Shown here piece by piece: positions 14,301-29,300 of a DNA stretch of 64,000 nucleotides. The DNA is taken from contig NC_089980.1 of the NCBI RefSeq assembly GCF_036417845.1, forward strand, positions 112,183,169-112,247,168. The letters are read 5' to 3'. Position 1 is the first letter of the stretch; each line of letters begins with the position of its first letter. Source of the DNA: Apteryx mantelli (lineage: Eukaryota > Chordata > Aves > Apterygiformes > Apterygidae). The notes under the pieces are model-generated. The model was not told the DNA's origin and searched no databases. It saw nothing but the letters and a program-made list of their open reading frames with translations. The translations under genes were made by a program, and so were the position numbers.

Positions 14301-17300
14301 GAGAATCTCAGTACACAAAGAGTAGTTCTCTAAAGACTACAACATGAGAAATATTAATCTGATATATAAGGCTGCCTATTTTACTGCAAATACTAACTCC
14401 AGTAACTATTAACACAATTGTCTTGTCCATTTTAATCACTTGGCTATATTATGTGGAAATACATGTCTACATTTGTAAAAGTTCATCTTTTTTATGACAA
14501 TGTTAATTCTTAATTTAAAATGTTACCAAATGAAGTCTTGTAAATGGCATGGCATCTATGCAATATTTTATAAAATATTTTGCTGTGTATAATATATCCA
14601 TTGTATCTGCAGAAAATCTGTAACAGTTGTCTGTGCAAAAGGTATTTGGGATTTGAGGTAAGTAAATTAATTTTTGCAGTATTAAGCACAAAACATTTTA
14701 AAAGTGGTATATTTTTAATTGCGACTATTGCGATCAAAAGCAGCATGTAGCAAATAATCTACAAGATATGCCTTTAAAGATTGTTTTATATCTTTTGTTT
14801 TCAAATTTGAAAGGCTTTTAAAAATGAGGCAAATCATTCCTTAAACATGGTGGCACTAAATACATAAGCTAATACATTAGAAATGCCAAAATTGAGCCTG
14901 AGAAACTAGCCTTAAAAAAATAAGTTTTGGAATAACTTGGGAAGTAAAACCCTAAGAAATTGTAGCATTTGATAGCTTTCAAATTTCTAGATTTCAATCA
15001 CTAAAGGCTCTTTAAAAACTCATCCAAAAATTTTTCCTGAAATACCACAATACTTGTTGCAAGAAAACAATACAATTCATTTTACATCAAAGGTTCTTCT
15101 CCTTTAAACAGTAATTCATCCATCATGTAAATCTGGAAGAACATTCAAAGTCTCCTTAATCTTTCAGGATATAGCACTAGGCTCAATTTAGATATATTAA
15201 GCAGATCACAGAACACTCCAGAATAGAGTTAGAAGGGTCCTCAGGAGGTTGTCCAAATCTAAAACAGAATCAGCTAGAGTTAAGCCATTCTCTTATTAAA
15301 CTAACTAACACAGCTAGAAAAAAAAATAGATAGACTTTAAGGCACATAATCTGTTAAGATCAGGTGCTTCTTTAGATCCTAAGAAGGATGGCGTGCCTGA
15401 AAGCTTGTGTCTATCTTCCAGCTGTATCAGCTGATAAAATAAAATATATTACTTCACCCCACAAATCTTGTGTCACTTAAGTCTTTAGACCAACACAACT
15501 ACAGTAAGACTACTACTAAGCCATTCTTGTCAAGTTCATTTTTTAAAGTCTGTTACTGGGGAAGATTTCATGCCTGTCCTAAATATGTTCCAGTGTTTAA
15601 TGATCCTCCCCATAAAAAAAGTTTTTCTATTTCTAATCTACTTCTCCTTTGCTGCTATTTATATCTTTTTTTCTTTTTTTTTCTTTTTTTCTTTTTTTTC
15701 TCTGTATGCAGAGGGCAATGAAGAACAGTTTTTCCTTGAGGCAATCTTTCACATATGTGAAGATTGTTATCAAATCTCTTCCCAGCCATCTCTTCAGGCT
15801 GTAAAATTTCAGATATCTTCACCTTCTACTGCTAATCATTTTCAGAACTGTTGCAACCATCCTTGTTGCTGTTCTCTGGATGTTCCTCAAATTGGATCAC
15901 AACTTAATTGTCAGAGTGCCTTGCCCCCAAATTGGTGCAATATTGATTCAAGACTTTACTAAAGCTTTAGTAGGAGCTAAGACTGGAACATTTCTTCATG
16001 AAGGCAAAGTTTGGACATCTGGGGATATTTTAGGGCAAGTAGAGAGGGGCTAGGTGGCCTTCACTTTCTCTAAGAGAAGCTGATTTTATCAACTACTCTT
16101 TTAGGATGTAGGTTTCCAAGTTTCATCTAAAACCCTGTTGTGCCACAATAGATGCTCTTCTTGTCTTCTAACCTGTGCAGACTTGGATGCGATATCTAGG
16201 ATTTCAAAATATAGCTTGCTTAAATTTAATCTTTGATATACATCTGTCATGCCACTGTAAATTCAAGTCAAATCCCCCCTGCAAGGCTCTTTCCTGTCCT
16301 TGGACTGCTTTTGGAGAAAATTTGTCACATCTTTCATTTCTTCTATTGTGTTCTTTGTGGATACAGAATTTGAGTTCTTCTCAGCTGTGGCCTCAAATAG
16401 CTGAAAGGCAGTGCTTATAAATCAAAGCTTAAAGGAAATACTATATTAATCATCTTTACTGCTCATTTGAGTGATTTAAGTTACCTAATGAAGTAATTAC
16501 TTGTATAGCATCACACTGTAGTTACAAAATAACAGTTCAAGGCTTTACTATTTTTACTTGAGCATACAGTTATAACTTACAACAATGACTAATTATAAGC
16601 TATGGTAGTGTAGAGGTAGCATGTAACAGGGGAGATAATACATTGCTGCCTCTCTGAAATTTCGCTGACATCAGGAAATGCTGGGGAAAAAAATTGCAAA
16701 CAGCATTTCACTTTCAATAATATTAACGCTTCTGGCTTTTACTTATGGCTTTCTCTTTGCCGTGAATTTAATTCATATTGAAAGTATGGTCCCATCTTGT
16801 CTTAGGCAAAAGTTATATCAAGTATCCATGTTTTTTCTGTATTTGCTACTTTTTAGCAATAGGCAACAGTTAAATAACATATAGTTTTAAAGGTTCAGGG
16901 TTCAGCTGCTTTGTTTTCATGCTATGGTTTCAACAGTCTTACACTGCTAACTGATTCATACAAGTGCCTATTTTCCAGCAGAGGATGTCAGTGCCTAAAT
17001 GTGCCAGATTTAAGCAGATATGTGTACTCTTTGACAAAGCCCATTCTTATTCCTGTGCTGCCATGTCTGGGGAAAGAACCTAGTTGTAAACATTATTTTT
17101 GTTAAAAAAAATCCTCAAAAAGTAACAAATGTGAGGTTAATCTCATTGGCCACAAACAGTACCAAAAATGAATTCATAGCATTTTGCATGTTGTTTTCAA
17201 AGCTTTCTATCAATATGAGGAAATGAATCCTTACCATACCCCACGGAGCTAAGAAAATTTTCATTTTAGATGTGAGAAAAGCAAAGCACAGTACAGAAGT

Positions 17301-20300
17301 CAGCAAAGTCCATTGAGTAAATCAGATCCAGAATAAGAAATGTGGACTTTCGAATTCTCAGCTCTGTACTAAGACTTCCATATCACTGGCTTATTGAGGA
17401 TGGAATTCAGATGATCTCCAGTGCCTACTATTCCTCAGAGAAATATAAAAGACTGTTCCCCTTGCTACTCAGGGAGCAGTAATATAGAAAGTAGCTCTTA
17501 ATTCCTTTGAATTCTACTCTACAGGGGCAAGACGCACCTAAAAGGTGGAAGAAAGTTAATTTACAAACATAGAAATGTAGGATATTTTGTTACTTTAGGT
17601 TTCTCTGTTTATGCTTGTCTGTTTCCCCTTTTGACTTGATAAGTTCTTTGCAGCATAGACCATTTTCCATTTTCTCTTTGTAAGGGGCTTAGTGCAATAA
17701 CATCCTAACTTATGCATTTACAGACTACCATAATAATTAAGAAAACTCCCAGCAACTTATTGCATGAATATATACAGAAAATGAGTATGTGTAAGAGAGT
17801 CTGTTATAAAAAATCTCTGAAGAGAAAGTATTTTAAAAATGACAGTCAGCCTTTTTTCCCCAACTTATTGCCCTCTGCTGGTTGAAGTATTGCTTTCAAC
17901 CTGCACAAGTATATGGTGTTTTCTTTAAGTGTAAGGATAAATAGAACTATAAGGATTTGCTATGAATACAACAGAATGATGTAAATGACAGAAAGTTAGT
18001 TCAATATATTCCTCTCCAGACTTGATACTTTTCTGAGTCTACTACAGTGCTAAACTTGTTCAACAGTTCTGGACAACAGTTTCATTCATATAATGATGAT
18101 CTAGCAGATTATCAAGAAAGTGTCTCTATTCTATATTCAAAAGCTAATCTTTTTCTGGGAGTGCAAAGTAGTCTGGATATGCCACTGACTATATTATAAG
18201 TAGTTAAGCATCAGAACAGGGGGATTTTGTCTTCTCTCTACTCCTCTCTCACTCCTTTAAATATGCAATTCCATTTCCATCTCAGCCAGGCCTGCAAAGA
18301 AGTGGAGGCACTTTTAGCTTTCATATAAGCCCTAAAGAAACATGCTAGAGAAGAGAAGTTTCATAGAGTATGAAACACTGTCTACCAACCAGAGTGAAAC
18401 GGCAGAGGGCAGTAGCTTTGTGCTCGGCTTAGAGAAGCAATGAAGAGACAGGTAGTAAAGGTTCTCGTCTGGAAGTGGATTTTACCAAAAAGTAATGCAA
18501 AATCATAAAGCAGGAGATGAGGCCAGCACCAGCCTTCCTAAAAAACCTGGGAGACACCACAGACTTAAGAGGATGTCTGTTTAGTTAGGGCACAATAGTG
18601 TCTTAAATTAGACTCTTTGGACCTCAACTGAAAATCTATGAACTAGTAAAAATAGCCCTGAATAAACCATGATTTAACATTATATGCAAATCTTTTACAT
18701 GACCTTTGATATATCCAGCTATAAGTGTGAGTTAGAAAGCAGGAGACACGATGCTAACATGGGCAGTGAAGACAAGAGGATCAGAAGTTCAAAGAAAAGT
18801 GGGAGAAAAATGTGAGAGAAATGAATCTGAGAAAAGTTCCTTTATTATGTACAGTTCTTCAAAACTGTTATAACTCTCTATTGGAATGTAATCACCTGCC
18901 CAGTTTATTTTATTATTTTCTGTATTTTAGTTTTTATTTTATAAAAATGCTCAAAGTTACAGTTAGTAACCTTCCTACAAATGAAAACAAACAGAGCAGT
19001 TTTCACAAAGAGCATCTGGTTTTCCAGTGGTTACTTAATCAAACTTTCATAACTCCTTCCTCATAATGAAATTTCTCACCACTGATGCCTTCAGTTTCTT
19101 CTAGCAGAATTAAGAGATGAGCTTTAAGTAAAGCAATTGCTATTCTTACCTTTGCCACACAGTGTCAGTGAAGGCTTGGAAACTGGATTGAGTTGCTGGC
19201 TGACTCTGTTTGGAAAAACTTGTGGCGGCTTTGCCCAGTGAAGGGAGTTCTGTTATAATGAAGTTTCTTTCAGAACTCACCCCTCCAAATGCTCATCATC
19301 TCCCTTGAAAAAAGTCTCACGGGCAAGTCTCATGAAGGACTGAACACAACAAATTCAAATCAGAGATAAAATTTAAGACAGATACTATGTGAAGGCCATC
19401 AAGAAAGCTTCAGGTACCTCATTATATTCCTGAAGAAAAAAACCTCTCAAATATCACAGTATGGTGAGGTTTTTAGATTGGTATTATTCATGTATAAATT
19501 TAATCCCTGTTGGTTTAGCATCCTTGGGTATTTTAATTAGAGGCTGTAATGCCACCTATTCAATTAGCATAATTTATTGTATCTGAAGCTGAATATGAAA
19601 ACAATACAAAGGCTCCAGCTGGTATAAAATGCAGCTGATTGCCTCCTGGAAGATTTAGGCTGTCTTGGGCATATTAAACACTATACTACAGTCCTTCCAC
19701 TGGAAAATAGTTGTCAATTATTTTCTACATGTCAGCCCTAAACCATTTCTCTAACACTCCAGAAGTCTCATCAACCTCTTATTCAATGGGTGAACTTCCA
19801 GCTGGACTTCTCAGTCCAAATAAAAACATAATTTCCATAACTAGCAATGCCTGACATTTGCACATATAAATGAATGACACCACCTCTTATCTCATTTTTT
19901 GGTGAATAAGAATGTTAAATTCCAAATGCATATAGACAAGGAACTATTATTTTCTTTCTCCATCATAACACACTTTGATGACTTAATTTTGCTTTATTAA
20001 TTTAATATCACAATTGAGTGTCTAAAATATCATAATATTGGTACATAGAAGCCATATGGAAGTATTTCTGCGGTTACAAGCACTGACCAACAACATCTTC
20101 AAATGCATGAGGCAGAAAACTTCTAAAGAACTTTACCTCTTCATGATGATTTATAATCAACAGTGATAAGAAATACGTGTTTAATAGATTTGGGTTATAC
20201 ACTATCCTCTTCTCCTTCCTCCCCTTCTCCCCCCTCCAGCCAAATAATTGGTTCTTTATATGGTATTTTCCCTTTTGTTCTTTCTTGTGTGATGACATTA

Positions 20301-23300
20301 TCTAGTGTGAATCAAAGTCTTGACGGTGAGGTGTCTAGCAACGCAATCACACTGAGAGAAAAGCTGAGTAGATAGGCAACCAAATGGGATTTTGGTGTGC
20401 TAGAGCCTCTGCTCAAACACTGAATGAATGCACACTATTGGAAGGGAATATGCTATGCCTGAAACTACTGTGAGTATGATCTATTCCTGATTGAGAATCC
20501 TTCTGCTTTATTTTAAAAGTCCAAAAATTAGGTGCCTAAGCCTAAGCTTATTTTATTTATTTTACATAAGCTCTGTGAGTCTTTCAATAATTTTGATGAT
20601 GATCTTGATTAAGGGGTGAGAAGCATTTTAACCAAATTGCAGAGGATATTTAATTAGGAGTTTTTGAGACCAGCAGCAAGAACAAAAGATCTAAAACACA
20701 AAGACTGCTTCTGTGAAGAGGAAGAGGATATCTATTTCCGAGGCTGTCAATCTCATACCCACTATTAAGTTCTAAACTCACACATTACTTCATTTTTACA
20801 TAACTAATCTTATCTAGAAAAAAACAAATCTAACATAAAATCAGGTTAAGGTTGAAAAACTAATAGAAATAGTGACACAAAGAGAATACACTTTTTATAC
20901 AATGTTTGTCGTAATAAAAATATATTGAAAAAATTCTACAGTTGGTAATAATGCCTAGCAGATAAGAACTGTCCTTGTATATGTGATGTGACAGCTGAAA
21001 AGATGGATAATATTCTTGGCTGCATATACAAAGGAATCACATAGTCTGTCAGAGAGGTGATAGCTCCTCTTCATAAGACACACTAGAAACACACCAACAG
21101 ATTTGAACAAAATCATAGAAGCATGACAAAAAGAGTGGGTGGTTAGATCATGCTCCCTATGCATCGTAATTAAAAAAGTCCATGTGAGGTGGATCCATCA
21201 CTTTTTTCTAGTAAAGGTCTAGAAATATACTGAAATTGTAAGAAATATATTTGAATAACATTGAACAAATGAAATCTTAAAATATTTTCTTGATTGTCAG
21301 CCTAACTGAAATGTACTTATGAGGAACTGTCTCCCACAGAAGACAAAGAGAATCTAAGTAAATAAAAACAGGTATGTAATAACTAGTCTGCTTATAGCAA
21401 TATAACTCCTGACATGCTTTCTAGCTACCAAGTGCTCTATTGCACTCTGGCTTTTAAAAGGAATTGTGATTTGGGGTTTGTTGGTTACTTCTGTGTTCTC
21501 CTATCCACTTCTATATTTTATGTACTGCCTCATTACTATGGTGCTAGAGAAGAACACAAGAATCAAATTATGCTTGCTGAAAGCTAATCTCTACAAAGCA
21601 GAACTGGGAGTAATAGCACAATCATATAATTGGCACAGGGTTCATTTTCTAACTTAGTCACATTACATAATCTTAGACAATTAACAGTCTAATGAGAATG
21701 GGAGTTACTACCAGAAGATCAGCTATGCAATAAAAACAGTCTGCCAAAAATCCCAATTTTGGTCATCTCTGGAGGAACTGAGAGGCACCATCACACAGTT
21801 TCTTGAGCTAACTATACTGATTAACACAGTAATTTGTCCCTCCACACATACATATGTACATACATACACACACACACACAAGATCATTACAACTATGAAT
21901 TGGCGTTTCTGGTCATCTTTGCAGGGCTGGCTATACTGAATGACCAGTGATTTAATAATCACATTTGAATTATTTGTCTGTCTATAATAACAATAAAAAG
22001 CCTACAAAATCACGACATAACTTCACATTAGAGATGTAAGGACCCTAAATATAACTGTCATACTGCATGATTCTACAATGAAAAGATTTCATACTTCACT
22101 ATGATTCAAATTAAAATCTGAGTAGCTCATTAAAATCAAGGTGAGCTTTGTGACTGAAATGCTGTGCAACTTTGAAACTTTATGCTTCAAAATGCATCCA
22201 CCAGTCAGCATTAAATGGAGTTACATTAAGAAAAAACCTTTCATGTTTATTTCTAATATGGGTGTAAGAACTCCTTTTCTTTAGACTATTCAAAGAAAAT
22301 ACAATTCACTATGCCAGTGGAATGCTACAGCGAATATCTTGCACACTATAAAACATCTGAAGCTAGATCATAAACCCACATTGACAGTATCATATTCCCA
22401 AGACTGGGCTAAAACCCATGAAGTCTGTTCTGAGAACCAGGAGGCAGAGGACAGCTCTGTCAGTGCCAAGTGCACCACTCGGCCCTGCCACCCCTTCCTC
22501 CCGGCCGGGGTTTGGCCACCTGAGCCCAAGGACAGCTCTGATACGGTGCAGTCATGTAAGCTGGGGTCAGACTGCTGGGAAAAGAACTGTGGGAGACAGC
22601 TGTGAGAGCTGTGAGGGGGTCTCTTATTTGCTTGGGAGCTGCATTTAAGCTCAGGCTCTTGCCCTTAGCTCTGGCAGAAACCATGTTGCAAGTATGCCTG
22701 TGCCTGGTCATGAGCCTTGCTGATCCAGGTCATTATCCTGACCCACTGACTTGATTTCCTGGCTTAACCTCAGACCCGTCTTGTCCCTATGAACTTGCCT
22801 GGAGATCCCTGAGCTGTGGCTGACCCTGGTGACTGTCACTAAACTTGCCTGGCTCTCCTTGCTTGGGTGCTGCGGGGCTCTGCCCTTGCTGGTGAGGGCA
22901 CTGCCCTGCCTGCCTGGCTGTCACCCTCAGCTCCCAGCTTGCCTTCCCGAGGGAGCAGCCTGCGCTCTTGCTGTTCTATGACAAATTCCATTTGTGAAAA
23001 GTACAATATTGAAAGCAAGTAAATCAGCTGCTAACAAACATCCAGAAAAAGGCTTCAACTTGACATGCAGCACAAAAAATAAACACTGCTTAAAAAAAAC
23101 TAAGCAGCATTCCAAAACTTTCCATTTTGGAAAGATGGTGAGTTAAAGCAAAAAGTGACAACAATCTTGAGTTACATTTCATTTGCTAATGCCCCAAAGA
23201 CAGTTCTGTCTAAAGGGTACTTCACTGACGTAATGGGTATGATCTGAGTCTCTGCTCAGTTCCTGGTAGACATGGCTCTACTGTTTTTAGCAATCTCACT

Positions 23301-26300
23301 AGAGTTGTGCGCTGGCTGAAGAGTTTGCTATTTACTTCCTATTTAATCTGCCAAATGCATGTGAGTGTGCTTTCTCTTGCCACCCCACCTGATGCTCTGG
23401 CATTTATGACCAGTTGGTCTTAGCTAGCTCTTCTGAGGGAGCTGATGAGTAGCCAGCCCTTAGGCTGAGGCTTATGATATATCAGATAGAGACATTTCAT
23501 CAGCAGTGCTGTAGACAGAAGAAAGGAAGAGAGTTTAATGGAAGAGGAGTCCTAAATTTTCAGTTTCCAGCGTACACATGTAGCCCCAGAAGTAAGACCA
23601 ACAGAATCAAAGGTAAGTGTGAGTTAAACAGGATATGAAAGGCCTTAGAAAAATAATATAATTTTTATTTCTCTTTCAATGCATTTTTATAGTTTTTGAT
23701 CCTTGAGACTGGGACCTTTTCCATTTGTTCAAATTCTAGTCCTCCTCCTTTATCACTGAATAGTTTACGGCAGAACTAGTGTCTTTTGGAATGATGTTAG
23801 AATAGAAGTAGTCAAACTGCTTATTATTTTACTGACTAAAAAAAATATTATTCAAGTACATTCCTTTTTTATTCAACTATAAGGGCAGTCTCCAGCCAGA
23901 TGTAACTGTCATTTCTTTTAGAAGAACTGAAATGAAAATCAGCAAAATTTGTATTAACATTCAAGTTGTCAGATGACCTCTTGGAGCTCACCTTCCCTCA
24001 GTCCCTTCAGTCCCACCAATCCCTGCCTTTTTGCCCTTTTCAGAGTCAGGTTCAATAGGACTGCACTATTCATACTACGCAGAGTTGACTTTCAACATAA
24101 AGGATGCTAATGGAAAATAGAGCCATATCCCCTCTGGACTCTCTGGTCAGAAGGATTATATAGTGAAACTAAAGTCAAGCATCTGGATATGAAAATCTAT
24201 AGAGAAATAAGCTTAATTTTAAATCAGCTTCATCTTTTAATACATTTCTGCTCTTGATGTATCTCATAAGGCTGTGCATGGCTGTTTCTTGTTAGTAATC
24301 CTCATGATATTATGCAAACATCAATGTACATCAGTTGAAACCCTACATCTTACATAAATGAAACTCATATATTCTATATCATAGGTAGATAAAATTATAT
24401 CAGTACCATATCATTTTCTATGTGGTATCTTTTTAAATACAACTAAGCAATCCTAGTTACTCTCCATCTAAAAGATAAAAGTGACTCTCACGCTTATATT
24501 ACAGATCTAAAGCCCTTTCAATGCCAGATTCCCCAAATAATCTGGACAAAATAAAAAGAAACAACTTAAAATGCAATGAAATGAAATATGCCTGATCTAC
24601 AGCCATCAAACACAATTCATGAAGGTCATGGCACCATTTAAGAGAACACATGAATCATCCTATTCTACCAACATTTGTATGCATACATAGACCTCAGTAA
24701 TTCACCAAATATCTTTAAAATCACATTAGAGAAAGAATTGAGAAATTACAATTGCCTGTTGATAGAAACTGACTTGAACTCAGGTGTTATATATAATTAT
24801 AAGCAAAACCTTTCTTCTACACCCAAGAAGAAAGCAGGCCTAAAATCAAACTACAGCAAATAACAAACAAATCCTTTTGAGCTCTATAAGTCAGTCAGCG
24901 AACTCTGAGGAAAGAACCGCTCTTGGGTTCTGTACAGATCTCAGCACAATGTGGTGCTAGGAGTTACTATAAAATAAATTATAGACAATAGATCTATCTT
25001 GAGAAGACTAATTCTCTGTCAATGGAACTTAGTTTCATTCTGAGTTGGAAAGAAAAACAAATATCACCAAATTCTGTGAGTAAAGAAAATCTCTGAGATC
25101 TGTCCTAATGCTCTGCATGGTCCCCAAGCCTTGGAAGCCACCAATGTTGCGGAGTGTCAAGCTGAGTGCTGGCAGTTCGTGTGTCCTCGGGCTCTCAGCT
25201 CCTGCCTGCTCAAGGAGGGCTGCCAAGAGGCCCAGCAGGCCAGTTGGCAGGAAACCAGGAAGCTGCCTTGTTCTGTGCTGGATCTTTGATGAAATCAAGT
25301 GATCTCTGCTGTACGTTTTGATTTTGATGAATGAGTGAGTGTTCCCTGAGGGAAAGCATTTCATCAGAAAATTTCTGACCTACTCTAATGAACAACTTAA
25401 ACAAGAACCATTCATATTCTTTACCTGTATAAACAGAGTTAAATGTATGGAGTTGGGCATTGACTATTAATCCCTTATGGTCTTATTCCCGTTTCTAACT
25501 GCTGCAACTGGTTAAAGTGGAATGATCATGTCCAGTGACTAGAGACCTCTGTGCATCCTAAAAATACCTTTCCTACTTCAATTTTCTGTTTTTCTATTTT
25601 TAAACAATGTTTTCAAATAAAGAAGAAACAGACAATTACTCAGCTTACATACTCAGTTAAGAAGTCCTGTTTTGCACTACCTTTGCCAAGTAGTTGCAAG
25701 AGCTCCATTCCTGGGCTGTGGCAGAGATATCTTTTGATCTCGCACACAAAACAGAAAGTCCTTACCCTCAATACCTCAATACCTGTTCTGCTTCTAGGGA
25801 TACATAGTGACCGATTGAAAATGAAATAGGACATGGAGACAGCACATGCTGATGTTATCACCCAGGGTTCGCATTCTCTGAATATTAGTGCAATTATTTG
25901 TCTTAAAACCTCAGCCAGTAATTCTCAGAAAAAAAAAAAAAAAGTGCTGTGGCTTGAGCTTTTACACTGAAAGTCAAAATGCAACTATGTAATAAGGGCA
26001 TGTTTCTCTTCAGTGGCTCCAGATGAAATCTCTGGTGGGCAGCCAATGTGGGCACACATGAGAATCAGTGACATGAATCAGACTTGCATTCAAATGCAAG
26101 GACTTGCTGATGGTTTTCATTTTAGCTGGTTTTGCAGCAGTCTGAACAGTGCACGTCAATTCTCCTAATTAAATTGAAAGCTAAATGGCAATGCAGACCT
26201 TGTTATATGCTACTATTAGTAGGGAGAATTCCTGCAGTGCAGCTCAGCCAAAAGCCCAGTAGATGTCAATCAAAGTTCAAGCTTCTGATTCTACCTTTGG

Positions 26301-29300
26301 TTGTTAATTAACTGTCAGAATGCTTTAATCCAGTCTATTGCTAATGTCTGAGGGATGTGCTGTGCTTTCTACTTGTACAGATGTTACTGAGGGGACACAA
26401 CGAGTTTCCTCATTCCCTGCAAATGCGCTATTGAAAATGAGAGGTGGATTTGTCATTTTGCAGATCAACATAGGGAGGGGAAAGGTTTCTTAAGTGCTAT
26501 CCGGATAGGACCTGGATGAAACAGAACCAAAGCTTTGGCTTCTCATGCCACACTAGTCCAGCAACACTGGTCAGACGTAAGCAGAGGAACACATTGCATC
26601 ACTAAGGATGACACTATAAACCACTAAAACTCTCATTAGAACCACTTCTACTTTGTGTTCAAGGCAGTGGTCCATGAGCAAATTCCAGATTAACTCAGAA
26701 TATGGATTTTTCAAATAGGAATAATTAGCCCCTGGAAAACTTCAGAATGTGTATTGCTTTATACCAGATACCAGCAGCCAAATAAACAAGGTTTCAAAAA
26801 AATGTCTTTGGAAAAAGAGCATAAACCACATCCATTCCTCTCCCCAAATTCACATGAGCCTGCAATCAGTGCATTATGAGGTTTCCTACATAAAGATGAG
26901 ACAGTGTTCAGCTAATGAGCACCTGCACCTGCAGACCCCACAAACAGCTTCTTGCCTGCAAACAGAAGCAGTACTTTGGGTGGGTGAGGTCTGTGCGACC
27001 CACAAAGGCACTTCAAAGGGCAGACAACTTTGGCAGAAGCAGCAGCAGGTCCAGCACAAAGGAAAAGTGACCGGACAGCCAAATGCAAACTTCTGTCCCA
27101 AACAAAAAGATAATGTACACAAGTGTCAGGGAGGAACATTTCCACATCAGCACCAATATTGGCTCTGTTTGCAAGTGCAAAGAGACAAAACTGTTTCTCC
27201 TCGTGGCTTTCACGGGGTAAAGAGTGCAAACAGGGTGAGAGGTCCTATAGCCGAAGATTTGACCTTGAGTCTTTAAAGGCTAGAGGACAGCCTGTTTACA
27301 GAATGGGTGGAGGTAAATAGGTAAAGACAGATCCTAAAACTACCTCCAAAAGTAGTCTTTGCTCAGGATCAGAAGAAGACAGTTTTCTTTTTAGTTTAAA
27401 GTATACCCTCTTTAGGAAGGCTCTTAGCACTGCCTATCAAGCTCACTACCGAGCAATGGAGAGAGTAAGCAAATGTTCAGGCTTCTGAATAATGCAACCT
27501 CTTTCGCTAAAGACACACTGGTTTCGTGCATATTCAGTATTTATCAGCAGTTAGCACACCATTACAGAAACAAAATGGCAATATCAGTTCTTTGAAAGAA
27601 AGAAGACTTCCAAAATTTTGCCTTTGGCTTCAGTCTCCTTTGCAGCTTGACTAGAGAAGCATGCAAAGCTTGCAGATGACAGCCCTGCCATACATAAATC
27701 CTGTTTAAAAACATGAATGAAAGACCCTGAAGGCAGAGTTCCGTATGTTAGTGCGCCACTCTTTTCATGAAAATATCACTGACGTAAATAAACAAAAAGC
27801 AAATGGCCGTGATAAGCGGATTCTCATGGCGTAATCAGCTCCCTGGTGGTCATGCTGCATGCATGTACATTCATAAATACAGGATTTATTAAGACTAACG
27901 TATTCTCAGCTGATCCGAGTATCAGCAAAATAAAATGGAAATGTCTGCAGTAATAGGAGTCGGTCAGGATGCAGATGCCCCAGGAATGTGAGTGTGTGTG
28001 CGTGTGTGTGTGCGCACACGCGCGTGCTTACACCACCCTGGAGCAGCCGTCACCGTGGCAGCGGTGGCACGAGGCACGCCGGTGCGCGCTGTCCGCACGA
28101 ACGCATTTTCTTACAATCCGGTAAAAATAACGGGAGCGGCGGAGGTACACGCGGGGAGCTCAGCCTCACCTCCGGGCTGGCGGGCCCGTTCAGAGGAGCC
28201 GTAGCGACGGAGGAGCGCGGGGCCGGGCGGGGAGGGAGGCAGCGGAGAGGGAGGGCGGGCAGCGGGCGGTGGCGGCTCCGGTGGGGCCCGGTCAGAGCCT
28301 CCGCCGCCCGCCGGCTCCGTGACACAGACCCCGTCCCGCCGCCGCGGCTTCCCGTAAACGCTCCCTCCTCCCGCCGTCGCCCCCGCTCCCCGCCCCGGCC
28401 CGCCCCACCTTCCCGCTGGCCGCTCCTCTCCAACCTCAGCTTTCAAGGAAACTTTCATTCACCGAGTGAGAACGACCCTCCTCCCGCTCCCCTGCCGGCC
28501 CGGCCCCGGCTCCCGCCGCCTCCCCGGGGCAGCCGCCGCGCAGCCCCGTGCGCGCGGGAAGGCGCCGCCCGCCCCTCCCCCACCGCCCCCCGCGCGGCCG
28601 CGACCGCCGCTCCCGCCGCCGAGCCGCCTCCCCGGCGCGGGGCGGCCGCGGCCCCGCCCGCCGGCTCCTTCAGGGGTGAATGGGAGCGGGGCGGGCGCGG
28701 GCAGGAGGCGGGCTCCGAGGCGCCGCCTCCCCTCGCTTCTCTGAATGGGCGGCGAGGAGGGCGCCGGCCCTCTCCTACCCCGCGGGGCCGCTGCGCCCCG
28801 GCCGCGCGGCCGCGGGCCGTGCCGGGCTCGGCTCTCTCCCGGCTGGGGGCTCCCGAGGGAGGCGCGGCCGCCCTCCCCCTCGCGCCCCGGGGCGCGGCCA
28901 GCCCTTCTCCCCAGCCTGTCCTTTAAAAATATGTAGGCTTGATGTTTCTAGCGCTCGCGCTGGGCTCTGCCGGGGGGCCGGGGCGGGGAGGGGCAGCAGG
29001 CCCCGGGCGGGCGGGCAGGGGCTCGCCGCGAGGCGGGGCCGCCTCCCCCGAGCGCCGCGGCCGGGCGACCGGTTTCAGCACCATCGGCCCGGCGGACAGG
29101 GGCGGGAGCCCGGCGGCGGCGCCGGAGCCCGGGCAGGGTCTCGCCGCCGGCCCTGAACGGCGCCGCGGCCCCGGCGCTCCCCGAGCCCTCCCGGCGCTGC
29201 CGGCGAGCGGGGGCGATTCCCGTCCGAGCTGTCCCGCGCCGAGGGCCCTCCGCCTCCGCCTAACTTTTGCTCCCGCTGCCGGAGACAACCGTGTTTCCAG

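Noticed and set aside
26749..27276. 175-codon open frame, plus strand, in HCRTR2 intron 1
   Set aside because: No recognisable domain and unremarkable composition. Several overlapping frames on the opposite strand are equally open. A conserved protein would be needed to accept it.
27988..28926. Open frame of 312 codons, plus strand, and many overlapping frames to 30064
   Set aside because: It lies in the CpG island, where stop codons are rare by composition. The translation is Pro/Arg/Ala/Gly low complexity without domains. The real gene on this DNA is HCRTR2 exon 1 on the other strand.
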